Below, piece after piece: positions 10,444 through 19,254 of a stretch of DNA of 27,500 bases. The notes beneath the pieces were generated by a model. It made no database searches, was not told the origin of the DNA, and saw nothing but the letters and a program-made list of their open reading frames with translations. This DNA is from Prorocentrum cordatum. Taxonomy: Eukaryota > Sar > Dinophyceae > Prorocentrales > Prorocentraceae. Position 1 is the first letter of the stretch. Each line of letters starts with the position of its first letter. Location of the stretch: contig CAUYUJ010022535.1 in the NCBI GenBank assembly GCA_963575745.1, forward strand, positions 87,490-114,989, read 5' to 3'. The translations under genes and the position numbers were made by a program.

Positions 10444-10660
10444 GTTACTCAATATGCCCGGAAACGCTGCCGGAGGCCGCTCTCGGCTCCTCTAGGCACC
10501 TCCACCGGGGCCGGTTTTGTGAGCATGTCTCAAGCGAGGGCGCCAGTTTGGGATTCGTCGGCGGATCCACCGGATCTGTCCGGAAACGGTGCCGGAGGCC
10601 GCTCTGGGCTCTTTTGGGCACCTCCTCCGGGGCCGGTTTGGTAGGGACTTGATAGCGTCC
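10444..10660. repeat. Island of the 131-bp repeat inside the satellite
   Basis: About one and a half copies of the 131-bp repeat known from the LINE A array (GGTGCCGGAGGCCGCTCTGG, GGATTCGTCGGCGGATCCAC) sit between a unit end (GAGTTACT) and the next head (ACTGGGCGCC at 10661). The last 20 bp (GGGACTTGATAGCGTCC) resemble short strings at 13426 and 25823-25980. As in LINE A, the repeat directly precedes a head, but no LINE sequence accompanies it. Confidence 0.85.
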
Positions 10661-11796
10661 ACTGGGCGCCGGCGGTAAACCGTCAACCTTGGTTACCGCC
10701 GGGAGACTCGTAGAGCTTCCTAGCTCGACTTAAGTTGAGGAAACCGACAGCACCTACCAACATTCCGACTCATAGTGAATATTTTTTGACCTCTTAATGC
10801 GACAGGCAGACGCGTCTGATGTCTGCGAATCGACTCCTGTCATTACCAGCCCTGAAGCCCCCCTACAGCCCGAGTTAGTGCAGAAAACCGACAGCACCTC
10901 TCAGGATGACTCGAACAATACAGTAGTTTCGCAGACCTAATTCGGGCAGCAGACCGAGTTCCGAGCTCTGGATTCGACAGGCGGACGCGCCTGATGTCTT
11001 CAAATCGATTCCTGTGACCACCAGCACTGTAGCCCCCCTCAGCGCGAGTTGAGTGAAGAAAACCGAGAGCACTTCTCAAGATGACTCGACCAATACGAAT
11101 AGTTTCGCGATTCTAGATCGGGCAGCAGACCGAGTTCAGAGCTCTGGATTCGACAGACAAACGCAACTGATGATTCTGAATCGGTTTCTGTAAATATCAG
11201 CTCTGTAGCTGTCCTACAGCTCGAGTTAAGTACAGAAAACCGAGAGTTCCTGTCAAGATGACTCGCATAATACGAACGCGACTGATCGTTCCCCATGGAT
11301 GTCTATGACCATTAGCCCTGTAGCTGCCCTACAGCTCGAGTTAAGTACAGAAAACCGAGAGCGTCTGTCAAGACGACTCGAATAATAAGAATATATTTGC
11401 GGACCTAGCTCGGCTAACAGACCGAGTTCAGACCTCTGGATTCAACAGGCAAACGCGCCGAATCATTCTACATCGATTAGCTGTGCTTACGAGCTCTGTA
11501 GCTGTCCTAAAGCTCGAGTTATCTTCAGAAAACTGACAGCGCGTGACAAGATGACTCAAAACAGCCGATCCCGCCACAGTGCTTTTCGATAGTAATATTC
11601 GCCCGATCGAGCTGAGATCAAGATGGCGAGCGGGAAAAAGATCGAATATCACGGGAAAAATACTAGAGCTCCAACGAATTGTTGAATTTCGAGAACAAAA
11701 TTTTCAACTGAGCAAAAGTCACCAAAAGTTCCGTCGAGATTTTTCGAGCCAACTAGCTCTCCAGCGCGCCGGAATTACTCTTAGCTTCCAACAATT
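10661..11796. repeat. Satellite unit 4, variant head
   Basis: The head hairpin is complete (GGCGGTAA pairing with TTACCGCC), but after CTCGTAGAGCTTCC it continues with TAGCTCGACTTAAGTTGAGG instead of the usual CTGACAACATATAATG. The first monomer type is missing. One monomer near 11273 is internally deleted. The same variant structure recurs in the unit at 20304. The tail reaches TTAGCTTCCAACAATT, nearly full length. Confidence 0.8.
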
Positions 11797-13002
11797 ACTG
11801 GGCGCCGGCGGTAAACCGTCAACCTTTTTACCGCCGGGGTACTCGTAGAGCTTCCTGACAACATATAATGTCATAAAAAATACACAGAAAAAATGTTTCA
11901 GCCCAAGCAATTTCAGATCTCTCGGATGCAACAGCCGAACGCCCCCGATGCTTCTGGATTGTCTTCTGCACGAGCTCTGTAGCTCTGCTACAGCCCGAGT
12001 TACGTACGTAAATCGACAGCATCTCACTCGAACAATACGAATAGTTTGGCGAACCTAGCTCGAGATCAGACCGAGTTCAGACCTCTGCATGCGACAGGCG
12101 GACGCGTCTGATGTCTCTGAATCGATTCCTGTGATAACCAGCCCTGCAGCCCCCCCCTACAGCCCGAGTTAAGCAGGAAACCGACAGCACCTCTGAGGAT
12201 GCCTCGAACAATACGAAAAGTTTCGCGGACCTAGTTCGGGCAGCAGACAGAGTTCGGAGCTCTAGATTCGAAAGGCGAACGCGCCTGATGTCTCGGAATC
12301 GATTCCAGTGATTACCAGCCATGCAGCCCCCCTAGCTCGAGTTAAGTGCAGAGAACTGACAGCATATCTCAAGATGATTCGAAGAATACGAATAGTTTCG
12401 CGATTCTAGATCGGGCAGCAGACCGAGTTCAGAGCTCTGGATTCAATAGACAAAGGCCACTGATGATTCTGAATCAGATTCTGTACGTATCAGCGCTGCA
12501 GCTGTCCTGTAGCTCGAGTTGAGTACAGAAAACCGAGAGCGTCTGTCAAGATGACTCGAATAATACGAATAGGTTTCCGGACTTAGCTCGGCTAGCAGAC
12601 CGAGTTCAGACCTCTAGGTTCAACAGGCGAACACGCCTGATCATTCTGAATCGATTAGCTGTGCTTACCAGCTCTGTAGCTGTCCCTAAGCTCGAGTTAT
12701 CTTGAGAAAACCGTCACCGCGCGAGAAGATGACCCGAAACTGGCGATCCCGCCTGGACGCTTTTTGGCAGTAAGTGGTACCCGATCGAGCTGATATCAAG
12801 ACGGCGAGCGGGAATAAGATCGAATATCACGGGAAAGAATACTAGAGCTCTAACGAATGATTGCATTTCGAGAATAAATTTTTCAATCGACCAAAAGTCA
12901 CCAAAAGGTCCGTCGAGATTTTTCTTGCAGACTAGCGCTCCAGCGCCGCGGAATTACTCTTAAGCTTTCAGCAACAACTTGCTAAGGGAAGCTCTACGAG
13001 TT
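11797..13002. repeat. Satellite unit 5, near complete
   Basis: It has a full head (TTTACCGCC as second arm), the AT-rich CATATAATGTC segment, about five 175-bp monomers, and a full tail ending in GGGAAGCTCTACGAGTT just before the next head. It agrees closely with unit 2 in order and length. Confidence 0.85.
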
Positions 13003-13468
13003 ACTGGCGCCGGCGGTGAACCGTCAACCTGGTCACCGCCGGGAACCTCGTAGAGCTCCTCTCACTGGTAAGAGAGAGAATCGACACAGAGTGTAAAAAA
13101 TGAGATTTTTCGAAAATCTTCAAATTCGATTTATTCGATGTTCATATTCGCTCAGTTCCTGGAAGTCAACTCGTGCAAAAATGCATCGAGAGCTGAGCTG
13201 CTGTCAGAGAGAAGTTTATATGCCAACGCGACGCGCAAAAATCTGCTTTTTCAAAATAAATGTTCAAATATCTTTCGAATTTTCGCAAAACCACCCAAAA
13301 GTTGCCACATTGTCCGCCTCGGCCAGCTGGGCCAACTAGCTCCACCCCGCGCCGGAATTCCTCTAGCTCATCGATGCCGAAGACCTCTACGAAGTACTTG
13401 CTAAGGGAAGCTCTACGAGTTGTTTGGTAGCGCCCAAAACCCGGAGAGCAAAGGGCAAACGCACCAGA
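13003..13468. repeat. Short satellite-like unit without monomers
   Basis: It begins with a head variant (CTGGCGCCGGCGGTGAACCG, with GGTCACCGCC as second arm; the compensating change keeps the stem). It ends with TTGCTAAGGGAAGCTCTACG and a further 40 bp. Between them are about 400 bp of mostly different sequence with no 175-bp monomer; only fragments similar to the normal tail (CCAACTAGCTCCACC, CGCCGGAATTCCTCTAGCT) are recognisable. It may be a diverged short form of the unit sharing only its two ends. Open frames in it look fortuitous. Confidence 0.65.
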
Positions 13469-13496
13469 ACTGGGCGCCGGCGGTAAACCGTCAACC
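13469..13496. repeat. Left half of satellite hairpin head, flanking LINE B 3' end
   Basis: The 28 bp match the first part of the head (ACTGGGCGCCGGCGGTAAAC through TCAACC). The second arm is missing and is replaced by the A-rich 3' end of LINE B. The continuation of the head (GGGAGACTCGTAGAGCTT) is found on the far side of LINE B at 19255. Confidence 0.85.
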
Positions 13497-13580
13497 TTTC
13501 TTTCTTTTTTTGCGGTTTGCGGTCCGCCACTAGAATCCGAATCCGAATCGGCGGAGCAGTGCAACTGAGCCCCCACCATC
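13497..13580 (-). other. 3' untranslated region and A-rich tail of LINE B
   Basis: After the TAA of ORF2, about 80 bp remain on the minus strand. They include a small repeat (ATTCGGATTCGGATTC), then GGCGGACCGCAAACCGC and an A-rich tail (AAAAAAAGAAAGAAAGG). A tail of this kind is usual at the 3' end of a LINE and marks the integration junction. Confidence 0.75.
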
Positions 13581-16500
13581 TTAGGTAGGTCGTAGCAGAG
13601 CGCACGCCACCTTAGCAGCAGCTCTCGTCAGGGCAGCGCAGGCAGCTAGTTCACAGCAGGTTACCGTGCTACCAGGAGGCAAGCTCATCGCCTCCTCGGC
13701 CACATCGTGCCAATGGAAGCTGCGCGAGCTGGTGCAGGAGGAAGAGGAGGAGGAGGAGGAGGAGGAGGAGATGGGAAAATCAACCTGCACGCTGGAACCC
13801 CTACCTACAACGCCAATCTGAAGCCACCACCCACCTCCACATCCTTCATTACTGACACCCCCATCGAATGCACCACGGAGAGCAGTCTTACGAGTACTGA
13901 GGAACTTATCATATGCAAACCAGCGAGTAATAGTTTGGCCACCTCTGGCCTCCCACGACAATTTATCCGCACGCTCATTACCCTCACGAAAGAAATGCTT
14001 ATACAGATTCTGTCCCGATGCAGGTGAGGTCAGTCCCCATCCAGACAGCATCGATACCGTATTTTGTAGTGTTCCCACCAGTCGTACATACTGCTTGTTG
14101 CGAATCTGCCACTCACCACACATCCAGTTTACAACAGTCTTACTATCTCCCAAGATCTCCATCCCAAGACGCTCAATATTCTCACACCTCCACTCCGTTT
14201 CATTCTCAAAATTTGCGGCAATACGTTTGCTCATCCTCTCATTCATCTCACTCTCCTCCTCCTCCTCTGCCTTCACATGTCTCACACCAGGCGGCCTGGG
14301 TAGAACAAACAAGTCGAACAAGTGTTGCATACCAATCACAGTCAGCAAATGCTTGCAGTATTTCTCACGGGACCCAGCGGAACTGTCGAATGAGAGGTAC
14401 CACTCACAACCAAAGAGATCGCACAAGCACCAGTCCCACGCAGTATGTCCACGGGGGCGGCCGCCTATGTTCATGCGTGTCAGCTGCTTCCTATCTTTTA
14501 CAGGCATTGCTAGAATACATGTGTCACGATGTTCCGTCCACTTCCCCCTTCCATGTAACATGGCCAGCCTAGATATCATCCATTCACGTGACATGTCCGA
14601 CTCCTCAGGTATGGCAGGCTGATCATCTGGTGTACGCCGGCGACAGCCACTCGACATCTGGGATATCTGAGATACATGATATGTTTGAGAAGTCGCCGCC
14701 GCCGCCATCGCCCGAGTTTTCCTCTGACGCCGATTTGGTACCGTCTCTCCCTCCTCCTCCTCTGTGTGTGTTGTGTATCTCCTCATACGAATACTTGCAG
14801 CAACTGAGACATCCTTAGCCCAATCCCAACAACGAAATATCCATATCTGCACCGCACTTCGGAATCCAAGTCCAGCAAAACTCTGTCGTCCCGCTTTGTA
14901 TCGCCTACGTTGAAACTCAGACCAGCCTTCAGTTCTCCGCTTGCGTATACCTGACATTATAGCTAGACATCTGCCTTCAAAATAGTGAACAGCAGCAATG
15001 GTAGAATAGTCGGGCGTTCTGCCCTCACAGTTGAATAATAATGCAGCAATCACTTTAGCTTGATAGCGAGTAAATCTTTCAGCCAAGTCAATCCCAGAAC
15101 AGCGGTAATACGCGATTTCCCCAAAGAACATCCTCTGGGCTTTCTGGAGCATGGCCTCTGAGTCCGAGTGGTCCTTCCAGGTCTCCTCCAGAGTGGCTCC
15201 CAGGATCTCAAACGCTTGAACACGCGGTAGGACCACTTCTCGGGTCCCAAGAGCGGCGTCACTAGACGGCACCAGCACACGGATATCCTGCTCAGGGGAC
15301 GGCGGGATGCCAGGCGGCGCACCAAAGTAAATATACATCAAAGATTTCGGCTTCCAGGTCATTCCTGCATTCATCAGGGGGATACTCATGTCACGCACCA
15401 TCAACTCAAGGTCAGTGCGGGTCTTCGAATACAACAAAAGATTATCTGCCCAGAAACTGTGGGTCATACGCTCACCATTGAACATGCGCTCATCATTTTC
15501 CAATTTGATGCCGTACTGCGTTTCTTGCCTCCATCTGTCGATAACATCTCTCCAGAGTACAATAGAAACTGCCAGAAAAATCATAGGTCCCTCTACTCCT
15601 CCCGTTCGAATAGATTTGTCCCAATAGACCGCTGACGATGCCTCGATGCCCTCGAAGCTGGCCACGCACTGATTATCCATCATGGGTTCAATCAACGCCA
15701 CAATGAGATCAGCAGGTATGTCAAGAGCACGAAGACAGCGCATGGCGAGGCACGGAGTAACATTATCGAAAGCTTGTAAGATATCAAGATTGGCAAGCCA
15801 CAAACTGTCTCCTTTGCCCCAGACAGCGGAGTGCTGGCTGAGTCTCTTGGCAACGCTGGTGATTTCCGATGTTTTGCGTCCCGATCTGAATCCGCACAGG
15901 CATACATAGTGTCGGTGCTCCTCAATCCTCTTCTCAATCAACATCACAATACATGTCATGTACCATTTCATAAGACACGACTGTAGACATAGCATACGTG
16001 TATCTGTCAAATGTTGTATGTCCATTTCTTTTGGCATGAGTGTGGCAGCTAGTTGACGCCAACTGTCGGGACAACATAACCTTCTGGAATACACACCTTG
16101 GAAGCTCACCAGAACACGTCGCACAGATGCCCACGAGAGCTGTTTCAACATCGTGACAGTCACGTTGTCGGGACCTGGGGCCTTTCCCGTGGACAGCTTC
16201 GCCCTCGCCCGCAGCAGGAGCGACATCGAGAACACCTCTGAGGATCCGCTTCCCGAACATAGACCACGCAGCGACTGAAGCTCACGCAGGGTCACCTCTC
16301 TGGCCTCGGGGTCCTCCACCTTAGACTTCATGTGCCCCAATATCTCGTCCCCCCACTCCTCGCGGTTCTGAGACTCCATCCCGTTGGCAAGGATCAACGT
16401 CTCCGTCTTGGCCCTCCTCCTCCTCCTCGTGTTCATTTCCGTCCTCCACCTCTGTACTCTTGCCTCTAGCCTCCTTCTTTCTCTCCTCACAATCTTTGAG

Positions 16501-17759
16501 CACCGTTTAGCCTCCTCTCTATCCCCCCGACGAAGAGCTTCACGTTTACTTGCCTGGGCGGCCCAGTGGATCTCGGATTTCTTTGGCACATTATTCCTGG
16601 GATTGATATCTTTCTGGGGGGTCTCCTCGGCGGCCTTTATGAGGTCAGGTCCCAGCGTATCCAACATCTCCTGTCGATCCTCTGGGTCAGCATTTTCCTG
16701 GCACAGAGCACGGTAACGACTGCCCCGATCGTCCATGTTCTTCGCAAACTCCAGCTGTGACACCGGTTGCAAGTGGATGAATTTTCGAGCAGGCTGGGTC
16801 CGTCTCTTCGCAGACGGTGCACAAGACAAGCGAACAACTATGCAGGCGTGGTCAGACAGCGCACGCTCGTATCTGCTGCAAGGGTGCTCCGTCCAGGCGT
16901 GGCCGACTTCCGAAGGCAGCATCCAGCCAACGGTGAGCTCCTGCCTGTGTAAACGACGGCTGACACCAACATAGTCGAGCACCTTCTCCACCCCCGTACC
17001 TGATTTGAAAGTAACCCTCCTCTGCCCGAATGTGTTCTCCATCCTGATGCCCCAGAGCCCGCAGAAGTCCAGTAGGGCCCTCCTCATCGATTGCAACCTA
17101 GACGCCCGTCGAATTTCGAAGCCCGAGACAAGCCTATGAGGTCTGGCTTTGCGTGCACCACGTTTTGTTTGAGTCATATACGGGTTGCCGTCATCCGCTC
17201 CCTCCTCCATCCCAGTATCAATCTCCGTAGACTCCCCAGCAATCCCAGACGCCTCCAGAAGCCCTGATCCAGTAACTCTAAAGCCGTTGACCTCCGAATC
17301 TGGCTCGAGTTCGACGTTAGCATCTGTCAAGAAGACCAGGTCCTGCGGCTGCTTCGGGAACTTAGACCTATGTGTGCGAAGCACTTGGGATATATCAAAC
17401 AATATCTGCTCATACACATCATGCTCATACTGTTCTTCCGTAAGGGCATTGATACTCTCATGTGGCATATATGCAACAATAACCGTAACACTAGAATAAC
17501 TACAAATGACAAAACCTTTGCCACGATATGTGGCTCTGAGCGAGTCTCTCCAAGACTTAGACATAATCACCGCAGCCTTCCGACAAGTACTCCGAAAAAT
17601 TGTGTAACCTCGCATGCTGAGATCACGAACTGAAAGGAACTGACACTCGCACAACCCCGCGAGTCCCACATCTAAACGACGTAGTGAATTAATTATGTCA
17701 TGGCCGTTCTCTGCACCTGCCCGACGCACATTCCATGACGCAATGGTGTCGTGGCACCT
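13581..17759 (-). CDS. ORF2 of LINE B: endonuclease, reverse transcriptase, permuted RNase H
   Basis: This protein (1392 aa if read from the codon after the ORF1 stop) would nick target DNA and copy element RNA into the nick. Numbering below starts at the GTG at 17729. An AP-endonuclease-like domain spans the start to about 300: SWN just before residue 1, E28 (GLCECQ), D136/N138 (FLTDANVE), D252 (VLDYVGV) and D293-H294 (LSDH). A basic, probably helical linker spans about 390-440. Reverse transcriptase lies at about 505-800: GKAPGPDN at 515-522, motif A LDILQAFD (D649), motif B IRTGGVEGP, motif C FWADN (D762, N763). The RNase H-like end lies at about 1185-1370: GDS (D1195), EGNERAD (D1255), then FDGG (D1289) and CCELAACAAL (E1360). 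This is a circularly permuted order compared with ordinary RNase H. There is no ATG in frame before residue 39, and initiation there would lose endonuclease residues. The frame is continuous with ORF1 across one TAG. A run of about 13 Ser (1320-1331) is encoded by a GGA-type microsatellite. Confidence 0.9.
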   Translation of the reverse strand, partial: RCHDTIASWNVRRAGAENGHDIINSLRRLDVGLAGLCECQFLSVRDLSMRGYTIFRSTCRKAAVIMSKSWRDSLRATYRGKGFVICSYSSVTVIVAYMPHESINALTEEQYEHDVYEQILFDISQVLRTHRSKFPKQPQDLVFLTDANVELEPDSEVNGFRVTGSGLLEASGIAGESTEIDTGMEEGADDGNPYMTQTKRGARKARPHRLVSGFEIRRASRLQSMRRALLDFCGLWGIRMENTFGQRRVTFKSGTGVEKVLDYVGVSRRLHRQELTVGWMLPSEVGHAWTEHPCSRYERALSDHACIVVRLSCAPSAKRRTQPARKFIHLQPVSQLEFAKNMDDRGSRYRALCQENADPEDRQEMLDTLGPDLIKAAEETPQKDINPRNNVPKKSEIHWAAQASKREALRRGDREEAKRCSKIVRRERRRLEARVQRWRTEMNTRRRRRAKTETLILANGMESQNREEWGDEILGHMKSKVEDPEAREVTLRELQSLRGLCSGSGSSEVFSMSLLLRARAKLSTGKAPGPDNVTVTMLKQLSWASVRRVLVSFQGVYSRRLCCPDSWRQLAATLMPKEMDIQHLTDTRMLCLQSCLMKWYMTCIVMLIEKRIEEHRHYVCLCGFRSGRKTSEITSVAKRLSQHSAVWGKGDSLWLANLDILQAFDNVTPCLAMRCLRALDIPADLIVALIEPMMDNQCVASFEGIEASSAVYWDKSIRTGGVEGPMIFLAVSIVLWRDVIDRWRQETQYGIKLENDERMFNGERMTHSFWADNLLLYSKTRTDLELMVRDMSIPLMNAGMTWKPKSLMYIYFGAPPGIPPSPEQDIRVLVPSSDAALGTREVVLPRVQAFEILGATLEETWKDHSDSEAMLQKAQRMFFGEIAYYRCSGIDLAERFTRYQAKVIAALLFNCEGRTPDYSTIAAVHYFEGRCLAIMSGIRKRRTEGWSEFQRRRYKAGRQSFAGLGFRSAVQIWIFRCWDWAKDVSVAASIRMRRYTTHTEEEEGETVPNRRQRKTRAMAAAATSQTYHVSQISQMSSGCRRRTPDDQPAIPEESDMSREWMISRLAMLHGRGKWTEHRDTCILAMPVKDRKQLTRMNIGGRPRGHTAWDWCLCDLFGCEWYLSFDSSAGSREKYCKHLLTVIGMQHLFDLFVLPRPPGVRHVKAEEEEESEMNERMSKRIAANFENETEWRCENIERLGMEILGDSKTVVNWMCGEWQIRNKQYVRLVGTLQNTVSMLSGWGLTSPASGQNLYKHFFREGNERADKLSWEARGGQTITRWFAYDKFLSTRKTALRGAFDGGVSNEGCGGGWWLQIGVVGRGSSVQVDFPISSSSSSSSSSSCTSSRSFHWHDVAEEAMSLPPGSTVTCCELAACAALTRAAAKVACALLRPT
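13736..13771. repeat. GGA microsatellite inside ORF2
   Basis: A GAGGAAGAGGAGGAGG-type run on the plus strand encodes the poly-Ser stretch in ORF2 of LINE B. It falls between the FDGG strand and the CELAA helix of the RNase H-like domain, where a surface loop is expected, so in-frame length changes could be tolerated. Confidence 0.85.
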
Positions 17760-17762
17760 CTA
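17760..17762 (-). other. TAG between ORF1 and ORF2 in one reading frame
   Basis: On the minus strand the codons read ACC-AAT... region end TN, TAG, then RCHDTIASWNV. The endonuclease begins seven codons after the stop, with no ATG in between. Stop readthrough or reinitiation at a non-ATG codon would be needed to make ORF2 from this RNA. No experiment or folding prediction supports a choice between them here. Confidence 0.5.
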
Positions 17763-18806
17763 GTTCGTACTGGAAATCCTCGCTCGCAACTCATCAATGT
17801 TGATCCCTGGCTCAAGCTGATTCATTGCACGAGTGATCTCCCAGCCATTCTGCAGAGAGAACTTGGCCACAATCTTCCCTGGAGGTGGTAAGTGGTCACT
17901 GGAGCCCCACATGAACGTAATCGGTGGTCCCGTCTCAGCCCTGAGATTCGAATGATGCTTCTTGAAACTCTTGAACTTGGCCTGAAAGATCCCAGCGGCA
18001 TCCAGATGGGGCTTCTTCCAGGGGGGGGCCTCCACGTGGACCTTGAGGGCCCTGGGAGCGTGCTGGAGTTTGTTGTCGGCGATCGCGGCAACGAGTCGAC
18101 GACGAAGATCCCACAGCTGGTCACTGGTAACCCCATTCTGGAAATAGAGCCGAGCACGCGAATACCCCCACGCCTCTCTACCTGTGTTGAACCTCTTGGA
18201 TTGGTTCAGGTCCAGAAACTCCTTCACACCACTGAACCATTCTCCAGCCAGGACCTCATTCAGCAGTGAATTCAACGCCTGCTGTGATAACATCTCCTCC
18301 TGACGCTTCTCTGCATCCCTCCAGTCCGTCACCCATCCCTTGAGCTCGACGAACGATGGGGTGAAATTCTGCACTGACTGCCGAGTTTCCGCCGAGGACG
18401 CTGTCGTAGAGGTGCCTGCTCTGGGGGCCCCACCTGCAGGAGCCTGCTGGAGCTGGATTATCTGGAGCCTCTGATCCTCAACCTTCTTAGTAATAGCATC
18501 TATGTCCGTCATCGCCTGCTGTACATTTTTCTCCACCGAATCAACACGAGCATTGAGCTGGGTGCCGAGATCCGTGATGCTTCGATGTGTTGATTGGAAG
18601 CCCTCCGTCATCTTACCTCCCAGAGATGCAACAAGCGTCGTGATCTTGTCCATCCCCTTTGTCATGGCCTCCTCGAGGCCTTCAACCGTCTGAATTTTGA
18701 CCCGTTTTCCCTCTGGGACCTCCTCCTCCTTGGCTCCTGGAACGGGCATATCAGTGGCGTCCATAGCGAAAACCTCGGGGACCGCAGCAGCTGATGAGGC
18801 AGCCAT
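17760..18806 (-). CDS. ORF1 of LINE B: coiled-coil ORF1 protein
   Basis: 348 aa from the ATG at 18806. The N-terminus is Ala-rich, followed by an acidic-basic patch with a possible nuclear signal (KRVKIQ, 34-39). About 40-122 is a likely coiled coil with regular hydrophobic spacing (GLEEAMTKGMDKI to QRLQIIQLQQ). A flexible Gly/Ala/Ser/Thr linker spans about 123-145. A C-terminal domain (about 150-348) has GYSRARLYF, PPWKKP and ETGPPITFMW; its second half is conserved in LINE A. By position and coiled coil it is the LINE ORF1 protein, expected to form multimers on element RNA; no CCHC zinc knuckle or named fold is recognised. The ATG is chosen because it is the only one in the region after the untranslated leader. 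The open frame itself continues upstream to 19478 without a stop, so a longer form from an upstream codon cannot be excluded. It ends in TAG at 17760-17762, in phase with ORF2. Confidence 0.8.
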   Translation of the reverse strand: MAASSAAAVPEVFAMDATDMPVPGAKEEEVPEGKRVKIQTVEGLEEAMTKGMDKITTLVASLGGKMTEGFQSTHRSITDLGTQLNARVDSVEKNVQQAMTDIDAITKKVEDQRLQIIQLQQAPAGGAPRAGTSTTASSAETRQSVQNFTPSFVELKGWVTDWRDAEKRQEEMLSQQALNSLLNEVLAGEWFSGVKEFLDLNQSKRFNTGREAWGYSRARLYFQNGVTSDQLWDLRRRLVAAIADNKLQHAPRALKVHVEAPPWKKPHLDAAGIFQAKFKSFKKHHSNLRAETGPPITFMWGSSDHLPPPGKIVAKFSLQNGWEITRAMNQLEPGINIDELRARISSTN

Positions 18807-19254
18807 CTTGCCGTCTGAGATATTACAAGGGATATTCCACTTCGCACAGAACGATCGATCTTCTCGAGTACGTTTGAGATGTGCACTCAACTGATGAAAG
18901 TTATATGGGGCAACAGGATGGTGAGGTAAAGTGGGAGAGAGATCAGGTGGCCCAGATGGTATGTCGACTAGAGAATCCTTATCGTCGTGTCGAGCTCTAC
19001 CAACCTGTCTGGCAAGATACTCCCACTCCCAATGTCCGAAGTTGGCTCCCCAGCGGTCCAAATCGATCGATTGACTCTGGCTCGTCCCGTCCAGCTCGAC
19101 GCGGCAAAATGCCGCAAACAAGTGCAGGCGGCCTGCTCGCAAACAAGTGCAAACAATGCCGCAAACAAGTGCAGGCGTCGCCGAAGTGGCCCGATCGCCA
19201 CGCGCCCCCCGCGCGGCGGGCCAGGGGCAGGCTGCCTGACTGCACGATGCAGCT
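18807..19254 (-). promoter_or_regulatory. 5' untranslated region of LINE B
   Basis: About 450 bp lie between the ORF1 ATG and the resumption of satellite sequence. In a LINE this region normally carries the internal promoter; no known promoter motif is recognised. Near its outer end (19108-19175) the phrase GCAAACAAGTGCA occurs three times, twice followed by GGCG. The last 60 bp are GC-rich (CGCGCGGCGGGCC). Confidence 0.45.
19108..19176. repeat. Three short direct repeats in the LINE B leader
   Basis: GCAAACAAGTGCAGGCG occurs near 19113 and 19161, and a third copy with GCAAACAAGTGCAAACAATG near 19139. Spacing is about 26 and 22 bp. The meaning is unknown; short repeats in a LINE leader may contribute to its promoter. 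Confidence 0.75.

Larger units (their letters stand above)
13497..19254 (-). mobile_element. LINE B: apparently intact non-LTR retrotransposon
   Basis: About 5.76 kb. On the minus strand it has a 5' untranslated region, ORF1, ORF2 and a short 3' region ending in an A-rich tail. There are no long terminal repeats. Both ORFs are uninterrupted and the catalytic residues expected for endonuclease and RNase H are present. On its low-coordinate side stands the first half of a satellite head (13469-13496) and on its high side the second half (GGGAGACTCG from 19255). About 11 bp of the head (TGGTTACCGCC in other units) are missing, so the insertion looks like one with a small target deletion rather than a duplication. 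The 5' boundary is inferred from where satellite sequence resumes. Confidence 0.85.

Noticed and set aside
13581-19254. Reading LINE B as a host gene or an LTR element
   Set aside because: No long terminal repeats, protease or integrase motifs are seen. The endonuclease-reverse transcriptase order and A-rich 3' end fit a non-LTR retrotransposon.
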